From: Streptomyces sp. NBC_00440
GTDB lineage: Bacteria; Actinomycetota; Actinomycetes; Streptomycetales; Streptomycetaceae
Length of the DNA: 64,000 nt
Assembly (NCBI RefSeq): GCF_036014215.1
Contig: NZ_CP107921.1
Span: 4,336,001-4,400,000 of the forward strand
Direction of reading: 5' to 3'
Under the pieces are notes generated by a model. That model had not been told where the DNA came from, searched no databases, and worked only from the letters and a program-made list of their open reading frames with translations. Positions 1-7,914 of this stretch are shown one piece after another. The position numbers and the translations under genes were made by a program. Each line of letters begins with the position of its first letter. Position 1 is the first letter of the stretch.

Positions 1-561
1 CTCGACCACCCGTTCGTGATCGGCGGCCTCTACAACGGCAAGGACAAGCCCAGCAGCAACGACGTCCAGCCGTACGACCGCACCAGCGGCCGGGCCACCC
101 GCCACACGCTGGGCGACCGCAACCGCAACCGGGTCGACCTGCTCGACGAACGGGTGGGCGGCAAGCGCGGTGTCCGCATCAGCAGCGGCGACGACCGGCT
201 GACCATCAACCTGGACCGCACCAAGACCGAGATCACCGTCGACAGCAAGGGCTCCGTCACCATCAAGGGCACCCGGTCGGTGTCCATCGAGGCGGGCAAG
301 GACCTCTCGTTGAAGGCGGGCGGCAAGATCTCGATCAGGAGCGGCGGGATCCTCGACATGCAGGGGTCGATCATCAACACCAAGGCCATCGGTGCGTACA
401 ACGTCGAGGCCGGTGGCGAACTGGGCCTGAACGCCGTCGGTCTGACCACCATCTCCGGCGAGGGCACCGTCCAGATCAACGCGATCGCGGACATCGGCAT
501 CAAGGCCGTCAGGGTGGACCTGCTGGGCCTCGTCTTCGCCAACGACATTCCGGTGGTCTGA
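1..561 (+). CDS. Contractile injection system spike, VgrG/gpV-like (5' end outside window)
   Basis: This is the last 186 codons of a baseplate spike protein; the frame is open from the first base, so the start lies upstream. The visible part opens with HPFVIGGLYNG, typical of the gp5/VgrG OB-fold region. It continues into short beta-strand repeats (roughly residues 60-150, alternating Ile/Val/Leu with Ser/Lys/Asp) that fit the trimeric beta-helix needle of VgrG/Pvc8 proteins. The next gene starts one base after its stop, so it belongs to the same operon as the gp25-, gpJ- and gpI-like baseplate genes. In Streptomyces these particles are cytoplasmic contractile injection systems. Family assignment is firm; effector cargo cannot be judged from this fragment. 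Confidence 0.85.
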   Translation, partial: LDHPFVIGGLYNGKDKPSSNDVQPYDRTSGRATRHTLGDRNRNRVDLLDERVGGKRGVRISSGDDRLTINLDRTKTEITVDSKGSVTIKGTRSVSIEAGKDLSLKAGGKISIRSGGILDMQGSIINTKAIGAYNVEAGGELGLNAVGLTTISGEGTVQINAIADIGIKAVRVDLLGLVFANDIPVV

Positions 562-562
562 C

Positions 563-1000
563 ATGGCAGAGCAATTCGTCGGCACCGGCTGGGCGTTCCC
601 GCTCCGCATCGGCCCCACCGGTGGCATCGCCATGGTCAGCGGGGAGCGCGAGGTCGAGGAGGCCATCCGGCTCGTCCTCGCCACCGCACCCGGCGAACGG
701 CCGATGCGCCCCGACTTCGGCTGCGCCATCCACGACATGGTCTTCGCCCCGGTCAACGAGGCGACGGCCGGCCGGATCCAGCACGAGGTGTATGTGAGCC
801 TCGACCGCTGGGAGCCGCGCATCGAGGTGGAGGACGTCGAGGTCAGCGCCGGGGACCAGCAGGGCGTGCTCTTCATCGACGTCCGGTACTCGATCCGCGG
901 TACCAACAACCCGCGCAGCCTGGTCTTCCCGTTCTACACGATTCCCTCCCACGACGAGCCGTCCTCGGATGCGGGACCGGCCACCGAAAGCGAACGCTGA
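563..1000 (+). CDS. Baseplate wedge protein, gp25/GPW family
   Basis: This 145-residue protein belongs to the T4 gp25 family (Pvc9 in eCIS nomenclature), a baseplate component thought to seed sheath assembly. The diagnostic part is the central region with EVEEAIRLVLATAPGERPMRPDFGC, given here as two adjoining stretches: EEAIRLVLATAPGERP followed by MRPDFGC. That matches the conserved gp25 pattern of an Ile-rich helix followed by R-P-x-F-G. Length is normal for the family. The ATG follows the spike gene stop by one base and the stop overlaps the next start, so translation is probably coupled. The last 20 residues are a Ser/Glu-rich tail without clear function. Confidence 0.9.
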   Translation: MAEQFVGTGWAFPLRIGPTGGIAMVSGEREVEEAIRLVLATAPGERPMRPDFGCAIHDMVFAPVNEATAGRIQHEVYVSLDRWEPRIEVEDVEVSAGDQQGVLFIDVRYSIRGTNNPRSLVFPFYTIPSHDEPSSDAGPATESER

Positions 1001-2958
1001 TGGCACTGCCCTCTCCCCACCTCGACGACCGCCGCTTCCAGCAGTTCGTCGACGACGCCAAGCGCTACATCCAGCAGCGCGCCCCGGAGTGGACGGACCA
1101 CAACGTGTCCGACCCGGGGGTGACGCTCGTCGAGACGGTCGCCCACATGGCCGACCAGATCGTGTACCGGCTCAACCGCGTCCCCGAGAAGAACCACCTC
1201 GCCTTCCTTGACCTGATCGGGATCACCCTCTTCCCGCCGTCGGCGGCGCGCACCGACGTCACCTTCTGGCTGTCGGCGCCGCTGGACGAGGCGGTGCGGC
1301 TGCCCGTGGGCACCGAGGTCGCCACCGCCCGTACGGAGAGCGAGGAGGCGGTCGTCTTCGCCACCGAGCGCGAACTCACCATATTCTCGTGCGAGTTGGC
1401 GTACCTGGTGATCCAGCGCAGTGGTGAGACCGCCGCCGACCGTACGGCCGAGCTGGCCGAGGGCAAGGACCTGCTCTGCTTCTCCGAGTCGCCGCAGCCC
1501 GGCGACTGCCTGATGTTCGGGCTCACCGCGGCCGTGCCGCACTGCGCCGTGGCGCTGACCCTCGACAGCCGCGTCGACGGTGTCGGTGTCGACCCCCGGC
1601 AGCCCCCGCTGGTCTGGGAGGCGTGGACCGAGGACGGCTGGACCGCCTGCGAGGTGGACCGGGACGGCACCGGCGGTCTCAACCGCCCCGGCGAGGTCGT
1701 CCTGCACATCCCCGGCGGCCACACCAGGTCCCGCAGCGGGCGCCGCGAGGCCGGCTGGCTGCGCTGCCGGGTCACCGAACCCGCCACCGGGCAGCCCTTC
1801 TACACGACGTCGCCCACCGTGCGGTCGGCCGAGGCGTTCACCATGGGCGGCACCACCGGCACCGTGCACGCGGAGACCGTGCGTGACGAGGCGCTGGGGG
1901 AGTCCACCGGACTGCCCGGCCAGCGGCTGCGGCTCGCCGCAGCCCCGGTCGTCGGTGACATACCGCCGCTGAACCTGCAGATCGCCGAGCGCGACGGCTG
2001 GACCGACTGGGACGTCGTCCCGCACTTCGCCGCGTCCGGCGCGGACGACCGGCACCTGACCCTCGACGCGGCCACCGGCGAGATCGCCTTCGGCCCCTCC
2101 GTACGCGAGGCCGACGGCACCCTGCGCCAGTACGGTGCGGTGCCGCCGAAGGGTGCCGTGATCCGCGCCCGCGCCTACCGCACCGGCGGCGGACGGGCCG
2201 GCAACGTCGCACGCGGCGCCGTGCAGGTGCTGCGCAACTCCGTCCCGTACGTCTCCGAGGTCATCAACCGCGAGGCCGCCAGGGGTGGCGTCGACGGGGA
2301 GACCGTCGAGGAGGCCAAGGCCCGCGCCCCGATCACGCTGCGCGCCCAGGACCGCGCGGTGACCCTGCGGGACTACGAGGAGCTGGCCCGGCGCGCGGCC
2401 CCGGAGACCGCCCGTATCACCTGCCTCGAAGGCGACTCCGACGAGCACGGCGCCCATGCCGTACGCGTCCTGGTCGTTCCGCAGGCGGTGCCGGACCCCG
2501 GCGGCTGGCTGCGCTTCGAGCAGCTCGTGCCCGGTGACGCGCTGCTGGAGCGGATCACCCGCTACCTGGACGAGCGCCGGCTGCTGGGCACCCGGCTGGC
2601 CGTGGGTCCGCCCTACTACCAGGGCATCACCGTGGTCGCGACCGTGCACGCGTTCCGCGGCGCCGACACCGACAAGGTCAGGCGGCAGGCGCACGAGGCG
2701 CTCTACCGGCACCTCGACCCGCTGACCGGCGGTGCCCACGGCACGGGGTGGCCGTTCGGGCGCCCGGTGCAGTCCGGCGAGATCTTCGCGGTCCTCCAGC
2801 GGGTGCCGGGCGTGGAGCTGGTGGACCAGGTGCTGCTGCACCCGGCCGACCCGCTGACCGGCAAGCGCGGCGACGCGACCGAGCGGATCGACCTCGAAGC
2901 CCCCGCGCTGGTCTTCTCGTTCGACCACCGGGTCCGGGTCATCGGGGACGGATCATGA
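1000..2958 (+). CDS. Baseplate assembly protein, gpJ-like
   Basis: This 652-residue protein is the baseplate J/gp6-like wedge component (Pvc11-type) of the contractile injection system. The N-terminus resembles the family opening, with PEWTDHNVSDPGVTLVE near residues 30-45 and a helix predicted to contact neighbouring wedge subunits. The C-terminal third (GITVVATVHAFRGAD onward) matches the gpJ C-terminal domain, which carries a repeated beta-sandwich arm. It starts on the A of the upstream TGA and its own stop overlaps the next start by four bases. Its size fits eCIS gpJ proteins, which are larger than phage P2 gpJ. No truncation is visible. Confidence 0.9.
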   Translation: MALPSPHLDDRRFQQFVDDAKRYIQQRAPEWTDHNVSDPGVTLVETVAHMADQIVYRLNRVPEKNHLAFLDLIGITLFPPSAARTDVTFWLSAPLDEAVRLPVGTEVATARTESEEAVVFATERELTIFSCELAYLVIQRSGETAADRTAELAEGKDLLCFSESPQPGDCLMFGLTAAVPHCAVALTLDSRVDGVGVDPRQPPLVWEAWTEDGWTACEVDRDGTGGLNRPGEVVLHIPGGHTRSRSGRREAGWLRCRVTEPATGQPFYTTSPTVRSAEAFTMGGTTGTVHAETVRDEALGESTGLPGQRLRLAAAPVVGDIPPLNLQIAERDGWTDWDVVPHFAASGADDRHLTLDAATGEIAFGPSVREADGTLRQYGAVPPKGAVIRARAYRTGGGRAGNVARGAVQVLRNSVPYVSEVINREAARGGVDGETVEEAKARAPITLRAQDRAVTLRDYEELARRAAPETARITCLEGDSDEHGAHAVRVLVVPQAVPDPGGWLRFEQLVPGDALLERITRYLDERRLLGTRLAVGPPYYQGITVVATVHAFRGADTDKVRRQAHEALYRHLDPLTGGAHGTGWPFGRPVQSGEIFAVLQRVPGVELVDQVLLHPADPLTGKRGDATERIDLEAPALVFSFDHRVRVIGDGS

Positions 2959-3530
2959 GGGGCTCCGTCGACGGCCTGGGCTCATCGTCGCCGCTGGGCC
3001 TGATGCTCCCCGCGGTCTTCGCCGACGACGACCTCGCGCAGCGCTTCGTCGCCGGTCTCGACGAGGTGCTCGCCCCGATCCACAACGTGCTCGACTGCCT
3101 CGACTCCTACTTCACCCCGTCGCTGGCGCCCGTCGACTTCACCCACTGGCTCGCGGAGTGGGTCGGCGCCGAGACGGACGGCGCCGACCGCGTCGGCGGA
3201 CCGGAGGGCGAAGCCGTACTCCGGGCCGCCGTGGCCGCCGCCGCCCATCTGCACCGCATCCGCGGCACCCGGCGTGGTCTCGCCGAGGCGGTCCGGCTGA
3301 CGTTCGGCGTCGAGCCGGTGATCGCCGAGAGCGGCGCGGCCGACTGGGACGCCCGCCCGCTCGGGCCCGTCCCCGGCGGACGGCGGCCGAGCCTGCACGT
3401 GTCGTTGGTGCTCCCCGACCCGGCCCCCGGCGACCAGCACCGGCTGGAGAGCCTCGTAGAAGCCGCACGCCCCGCCCACATGCCCTTCACGGTCCAGGTG
3501 ACCGCGGCCGAAAGGACCCCCGGCAAATGA
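2955..3530 (+). CDS. Baseplate/tail protein I-like (gpI family)
   Basis: This 191-residue protein fits the phage tail protein I family (Pvc12-type), which joins the gpJ-like arm to the rest of the baseplate. Supporting features are LPAVFADDDLAQRFVAGLDEVLAP near residues 18-41 (shown as LPAVFADDDLAQRF and VAGLDEVLAP), then YFTPSLAPVDFTHWLAEWVG, and RIRGTRRGLAEAVRLTFG near 105-122. These are the classic gpI landmarks. The ATG at 2955 overlaps the preceding stop in an ATGA arrangement and was preferred to in-frame starts farther upstream inside gpJ. The C-terminus again overlaps the next gene by four bases, marking one continuous translational unit. Confidence 0.88.
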   Translation: MRGSVDGLGSSSPLGLMLPAVFADDDLAQRFVAGLDEVLAPIHNVLDCLDSYFTPSLAPVDFTHWLAEWVGAETDGADRVGGPEGEAVLRAAVAAAAHLHRIRGTRRGLAEAVRLTFGVEPVIAESGAADWDARPLGPVPGGRRPSLHVSLVLPDPAPGDQHRLESLVEAARPAHMPFTVQVTAAERTPGK

Positions 3531-4960
3531 CCACTCAGCCCCCAGGAGCCGACCCTGGACAGATGCGGGAGCGGACCCGTACCTGCGCAGAGTGCGGTAC
3601 GCCTTCGACGCCCGGCCACTCCTTCTGCGAGGGCTGTGGCGCCGTCCTCAGCTGGTCCCCGGGCGAACGGGCCGCCGCCGCTGCGGAGCCGCCCCCGGCC
3701 CCGGCCGACGATGACGACGAGCCGAGCACCCTGCCGACCCCGGTCGTACGGGACGGCGGCAGTGCGCGGCAGGACGCGGCGGCCGGGTCCGCGGGCGACG
3801 CCGGCGCCCCGGGACAGGGCGGCAGCGGCCCGGCAGCCCCGGGCCCGGACTACGCGGCCCCGGCCGGCGGGATCCCGTCCCAGGGCGCCCCGGCCCAGGG
3901 AACCCCGTCCCGGGGAACCCCGGACTACGCGGGTCCCGCCAACTCGGGTCCGGCCAACGCGGGCCAGGGTGGATCGGCGCCCGGACCCGACGCGCAGGCC
4001 CCCGTCTGGGACCCGCACGCCGCGCAGGACGAGGCGGCCCGTGCCGCCGCGGAGGCGGCCGCGAACGAACGCGCCCGCGCCCTGCTGATCCCGGTCGCCG
4101 ACCCGGAACGGCGTACACCGGCCGCACCCTCCGTCTCGCCCGTGCTGCCGGGCCGCCCGGAGACCGCGCGCCCGCTCGTCCAGGGCCCGGCCGCCGCGCC
4201 CGACGGCGACGGCGGCTACGCCTGCCCGTGGTGCGCCACCGGCAACCGGCCCGACCGGCACTTCTGCCGCCGCTGCGGCATGAGCATGGCGGAGCGCCCC
4301 GAGGGCCCGGCCAGGCTTCCCTGGTGGCGCAGGCTGTTCTCGCGGAACGGCGAGGTGCCGTGGGCCGGTGACCGGCCCCGGCTGCGCAGCGGGTTCGGCT
4401 GGATCGTGCGCTGGGTGGCGGGCGCCGCCGCCCTCGGGCTGATCATCTGGGGCGCGCTCAACACCGGTACGGCGATCCAGGCGATCGGCGACCACTTCGC
4501 GAAGCGCGCTCCCATCACCCCCGACACCTGGAGCGCGTCCAAGGCATTCCCCGACCACGGCGCGGGCAAGGCCTTCGACGAGCTCAACAACACCTACTGG
4601 GAGCCGGGTGTCTCGGAGGACGGCCGGGGCGAGTGGCTCCAGGCCGGCTTCCAGGACCCGGTCCGGCTGCTCGACATCATCGTCACCCCCGGCATCTCCA
4701 TCCAGGCCACCGACCTCGCGAAGACCGCCCGGCCGCACCGTATGGACGCGGTCATCACCCAGGCGAACGGCAAGCAGGTCGTGCGGCACCTCAACCTCGA
4801 CCAGGGCAGCGGCCCGCAGCACCTCGACTTCCGCGTCGGGACGGTCTCCTCGGTCCGCTTCGTCCTGCGCACCGGCTACGGGATCTCGAACAAGAAGCAG
4901 GTGGCGATCGCCGAGGTCGAGTTCTTCGGACGCTCCAACTCCTCCGACTCCGCTTCCTGA
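3527..4960 (+). CDS. cisA: Zinc-ribbon membrane protein with glycan-binding-like domain; CisA candidate
   Basis: This 477-residue protein is the last gene of the injection-system operon. It has two zinc ribbons, CAECGTPSTPGHSFCEGCG near residues 17-35 and CPWCATGNRPDRHFCRRCG near 233-251. They are separated by a long disordered Pro/Ala/Gly-rich linker. One membrane helix follows around residues 285-305 (IVRWVAGAAALGLIIWGAL). The extracytoplasmic C-terminal domain (about 325-470) resembles the discoidin-like NADase-type glycan-binding fold. This architecture and the operon-end position fit CisA, the Streptomyces protein reported to recruit the particle to the membrane and trigger cell death. 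The family call rests on my recollection of that work. The ATG overlaps the upstream stop. Confidence 0.75.
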   Translation: MTTQPPGADPGQMRERTRTCAECGTPSTPGHSFCEGCGAVLSWSPGERAAAAAEPPPAPADDDDEPSTLPTPVVRDGGSARQDAAAGSAGDAGAPGQGGSGPAAPGPDYAAPAGGIPSQGAPAQGTPSRGTPDYAGPANSGPANAGQGGSAPGPDAQAPVWDPHAAQDEAARAAAEAAANERARALLIPVADPERRTPAAPSVSPVLPGRPETARPLVQGPAAAPDGDGGYACPWCATGNRPDRHFCRRCGMSMAERPEGPARLPWWRRLFSRNGEVPWAGDRPRLRSGFGWIVRWVAGAAALGLIIWGALNTGTAIQAIGDHFAKRAPITPDTWSASKAFPDHGAGKAFDELNNTYWEPGVSEDGRGEWLQAGFQDPVRLLDIIVTPGISIQATDLAKTARPHRMDAVITQANGKQVVRHLNLDQGSGPQHLDFRVGTVSSVRFVLRTGYGISNKKQVAIAEVEFFGRSNSSDSAS

Positions 4961-5004
4961 AACGTCCCGCAACTGCCCAGACAGCACGAACACATCACCA
5001 ACAC

Positions 5005-5046
5005 AGCACTGAGGCCACCCGGAGTGAACCGGGTGGCCTCAGTGCT
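5005..5046. terminator. Bidirectional terminator between cisA and the Yip1 gene
   Basis: A perfect 18-bp inverted repeat (arms 5005-5022 and 5029-5046) with a 6-nt loop lies 44 bases after the cisA stop and 50 bases before the end of the convergent Yip1-family gene. It has no long T tract, which is usual for Streptomyces terminators. Confidence 0.8.
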
Positions 5047-5096
5047 GAGCGGCGGGCACGGGGGAGAGCACTCGGAGAGCCCTCAGGGGGAAGCCC

Positions 5097-6047
5097 TCAG
5101 AGAGTGCCGAGCTTCAGCAGTGACAGCAGCGCGATCAGCTGGATCGACGAGGCGGCCAGCGCCTTCGGCCACGGCAGGTCGTGCGACTTGCTCACCATCG
5201 ACGTGAACAGGGCGCCCGCCGCGATCCAGGTCGCCCAGCCGAGCACCTGGACGAAACCGTTCTCGCCGCCCAGGAAGACCGCGAAGAGCAGCCGCGGCGC
5301 GTCCGTGATCGACATGATCAGCATGGAGAGGCCGACGGTCGGCTGCCATGCGCCGTCGCCACCGAGCTGACGGGCCAGCGTATGGGTCACCGCGCCGAGG
5401 ATCAGACCGCCGATGACAAAGGCGACAGCGGCCGTCAGGACGTACGGGACGGCGTTGGACAGCGTCGCGTGGACGGCGTCGTCACGGGCCTGGTCGAACC
5501 CGAAGAGCGCGAGCAGCCCGTAGATGAACGTGACCGTCAGCGCGGGGCCCCACACCTTGTGGTCGCGCATCTGCCAGAAGGTCGGCCCCGGGCGCATCAC
5601 GATGCCCCGCAGCAGCTCCTTCCAGTGCAGGCGCGGTCCCACGGGCGGGGCAGCGGTCTGCCCGGCCCGGTAGGTGTTGCCGTCGCCGTACGGGTCCTCG
5701 CCGATGCTGAAGGCCTGCGTGTGACCGGGGTTGTCCGCGCTGTTCGCATACGGATCCGCGGGCGGCCCGCCGTACCCGGCCTGCCGGCCCTGGTACGGGT
5801 CGCCCGGCCCCTGCCCCTGGTACGGGTCCCCGAAGTACTCCGGCTCCCCGTAGGGCTGCTGCTGGGCCTGCGGGGGCCACTGGTGCTGCTGCGCACGCTG
5901 AGGCGACGGCTGGGGCGCCGCTGCGCCGCCGTACGGCGGAGGCGGTGCCTGCCTGCCGTACGGCTGCTGCTGCGGTCCCCGCTGCTGCTGCGGGTTCTGT
6001 TGCGACGTGCGGTTGTCCCGGCCGCGTCCGATCCTGAATCCAGCCAC
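5097..6047 (-). CDS. Yip1-family integral membrane protein with Gln/Pro/Tyr-rich N-terminus
   Basis: The N-terminal half (about residues 1-155) is a low-complexity cytoplasmic region rich in QQQ, PYG and DPYQG motifs. The C-terminal half holds about five hydrophobic segments typical of Yip1-domain proteins, starting near WKELLRGIVMRPGPTFWQM. The molecular function of bacterial Yip1 proteins is unknown. The GTG at 6047 (VAGFRIGRGRDNR) is preferred because this sequence looks like a native N-terminus; an in-frame ATG at 6128 would add 27 residues. The gene stands alone, convergent with cisA and downstream in orientation of the FG-GAP gene. The repetitive tyrosine-containing linker suggests an interaction or phase-separating region, which is inference only. 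Confidence 0.75.
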   Translation of the reverse strand: MAGFRIGRGRDNRTSQQNPQQQRGPQQQPYGRQAPPPPYGGAAAPQPSPQRAQQHQWPPQAQQQPYGEPEYFGDPYQGQGPGDPYQGRQAGYGGPPADPYANSADNPGHTQAFSIGEDPYGDGNTYRAGQTAAPPVGPRLHWKELLRGIVMRPGPTFWQMRDHKVWGPALTVTFIYGLLALFGFDQARDDAVHATLSNAVPYVLTAAVAFVIGGLILGAVTHTLARQLGGDGAWQPTVGLSMLIMSITDAPRLLFAVFLGGENGFVQVLGWATWIAAGALFTSMVSKSHDLPWPKALAASSIQLIALLSLLKLGTL

Positions 6048-6185
6048 GCTTTCGAACGTACCTGCTTCCGGAGGGCGGGGTGCCGGACCTGGGAGAACAG
6101 GCCGGTCTTTGCGGCCGACCTGTGACATCCCCTAAGGGGAATCCAGGGGAATCCCGGCGGGGCCGCCTCCGGCGGGCGAGTGGGG

Positions 6186-7634
6186 TCAGCCCGCCATTCC
6201 GAAGCCCAGCAGCGGGGTGCCCGCCGCCGACACCTTGGTCGCGGTCAGGCCGTAGCCCTTGCCGGTGGCGGCCAGCTTCGAGCCGTCCGAGTTGAACGTC
6301 ACGAGGTAGCCGTCCCCGTTGTTCTCGTGCGGGATGCCGACCGTCAGGTCCGCCTTGCCGTCGTTGTTGGTGTCGGCGAGGTAGACCTCCGCGCCGAAGC
6401 CGTCACCCTTCTCGTTGTCGCCCGGGACGCCGGGGCTGTCCTGGGCGAAGGACTGGGCGCCGGTGGAGGCGAAGCCGCCCGTGGAGCCGTAGAGGACGGT
6501 CACCATGCCGGCGTCGGCGATGCCGTTCAGGTCCTCGCCGGGGGCGCCCACCACGACGTCGTCCTTGCCGTCGCCGTTGACGTCGCCGAGCGAGAGTTCG
6601 TAGCCGAAGTCGTCGGCGGTCTCACCCGAGCCGGGAACGCCCGGGGAGTCCTGGTTGACCGAGTCCTGGCCGCCGTCGGGGCCGGCCTGTGTGCCGTAGA
6701 CGACCTTGACGACGCCGCCCTTGTGCGCACCGGCGATGTCCTTGTCCCAGTGGGCACCGATCACGATGTCGCCGTAGCCGTCACCGTTGACGTCACCGAT
6801 GTCCGAGATGACGCCCGCCGGAAGCTTCTGGGCGCCGGTGCTCGTCAGCCCGGACGTGCTGCCGGGAAGGTAGAAGTTGGCGTTCCACCCCTCCTGGCTG
6901 TCCGTCTCGTAGCCGTTGGCGACGAGATCCGTGCGGCCGTCGTGGTTGACGTCGCCGGGGGTGAGGTTCTGGAAGTCCGGGCCCGGGACCTTCTGGACCG
7001 GCGCGGTGACGGCGTAGTGGCCGCCGGTGCCGCCCGTCTTGGTGAAGCCGCCGCGGTAGATGTCGACGGTGTTCTGGTCGGACCCGATGGCGAGGTCGGC
7101 CCGGCCGTCTCCGTTGTAGTCGCCCGCAGCGACGAGCAGCCCGAAGTGGTCGTGGCTGCCGGCCGACGGGTCCTTGACGTTGGTGCCGCCGGAGAGACCG
7201 CTGCTCGTACCCCAGAGGATGGTGACCGAGCCGCCGTCGGCGTCCGAGCCCACGTCCTCGCCGTGCGCGCCGACCGCGAGGTCCGCGTACCCGTCGCCGT
7301 TGAAGTCACCGGCGGAGACCATCCCGCCGAAGGTGTCGTCCTTCTCGGCCGTGCCGGGGACACCGGCACTGTTCTGGCTGACCGTCTGGATCTTGGCGGC
7401 GCCCGCGCCGGACTTCGAGCCGTACAGGATGGAGACGGAGCCCGCACCCGACTTGCCGTTCACGGTGGCGAGCGGGGCGGTCACGGCGATGTCCCGGTAA
7501 CCGTCGCCGTTGAAGTCGCCCCGGGTGCCCGAGGGCGTGGCAGCGGTGGCGGTGCTCGCCGTGACCACGAGGAGCCCGCCGGTGAGGGCGGCGGCCGCGG
7601 CGGTGGCAAGGGCGGTACGGAGCTGTCTGTGCAT
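6186..7634 (-). CDS. Secreted FG-GAP/VCBS repeat protein (integrin alpha-like)
   Basis: This 482-residue protein begins with a signal peptide (MHRQLRTALATAAAAALTGG with cleavage near TATAA). It then consists of about seven FG-GAP repeats, each with a calcium-binding-like DxNxDGxxD loop such as GDFNGDGYRDIAV, GDYNGDGRADLAI and GDVNHDGRTDLV. These repeats form a seven-blade beta-propeller, as in integrin alpha N-termini. No catalytic residues or anchoring motif are seen, so it is probably a soluble or wall-associated extracellular binding protein. The start at 7634 was chosen because AGGAGAAG lies about 9 bases upstream and the signal peptide begins there; longer versions lack this support. Confidence 0.88.
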   Translation of the reverse strand: MHRQLRTALATAAAAALTGGLLVVTASTATAATPSGTRGDFNGDGYRDIAVTAPLATVNGKSGAGSVSILYGSKSGAGAAKIQTVSQNSAGVPGTAEKDDTFGGMVSAGDFNGDGYADLAVGAHGEDVGSDADGGSVTILWGTSSGLSGGTNVKDPSAGSHDHFGLLVAAGDYNGDGRADLAIGSDQNTVDIYRGGFTKTGGTGGHYAVTAPVQKVPGPDFQNLTPGDVNHDGRTDLVANGYETDSQEGWNANFYLPGSTSGLTSTGAQKLPAGVISDIGDVNGDGYGDIVIGAHWDKDIAGAHKGGVVKVVYGTQAGPDGGQDSVNQDSPGVPGSGETADDFGYELSLGDVNGDGKDDVVVGAPGEDLNGIADAGMVTVLYGSTGGFASTGAQSFAQDSPGVPGDNEKGDGFGAEVYLADTNNDGKADLTVGIPHENNGDGYLVTFNSDGSKLAATGKGYGLTATKVSAAGTPLLGFGMAG

Positions 7635-7854
7635 GCGGATCGTCTTCTCCTGCGCCATACGGGGTGCGGTGTGCACCGAGTCGGAAATGCGGCAATGGCC
7701 GCGGTGAGTACGGGTGTTCGGCAGAGGGGAGACCGCCGGTGGGGTCGCATGGTTGTACGGGATGCGAGGGAAATGTGATGCCGGGGTGACCCAATGGTGA
7801 ATGCCGGGCGAGCGGGTGCGGCAGGAGAAGAGCCGGGGCACGGCAAAGGGCCGG

Positions 7855-7892
7855 GACCGCCCAACGGCGGTCCCGGCCCTTTCTGCGTACTG
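7855..7892 (-). terminator. Terminator after the Fe-S oxidoreductase gene
   Basis: A perfect 17-bp inverted repeat (7855-7871 and 7876-7892) with a 4-nt loop lies 23 bases past the stop of the minus-strand oxidoreductase gene. Confidence 0.8.
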
Positions 7893-7914
7893 CTCTGCGT
7901 ACTGCCTGCTCGCG

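Noticed and set aside
934..2928. Long open frame on the minus strand opposite the gpJ-like gene
   Set aside because: It mirrors a well-supported plus-strand gene, has Arg/Gly/Val-rich translation without domains and reflects GC-biased codon usage.
3107..4993. Long minus-strand open frame opposite gpI and cisA
   Set aside because: Low-complexity Arg/Gly translation, no motif and no ribosome site; the opposite strand carries zinc ribbons and a membrane protein.
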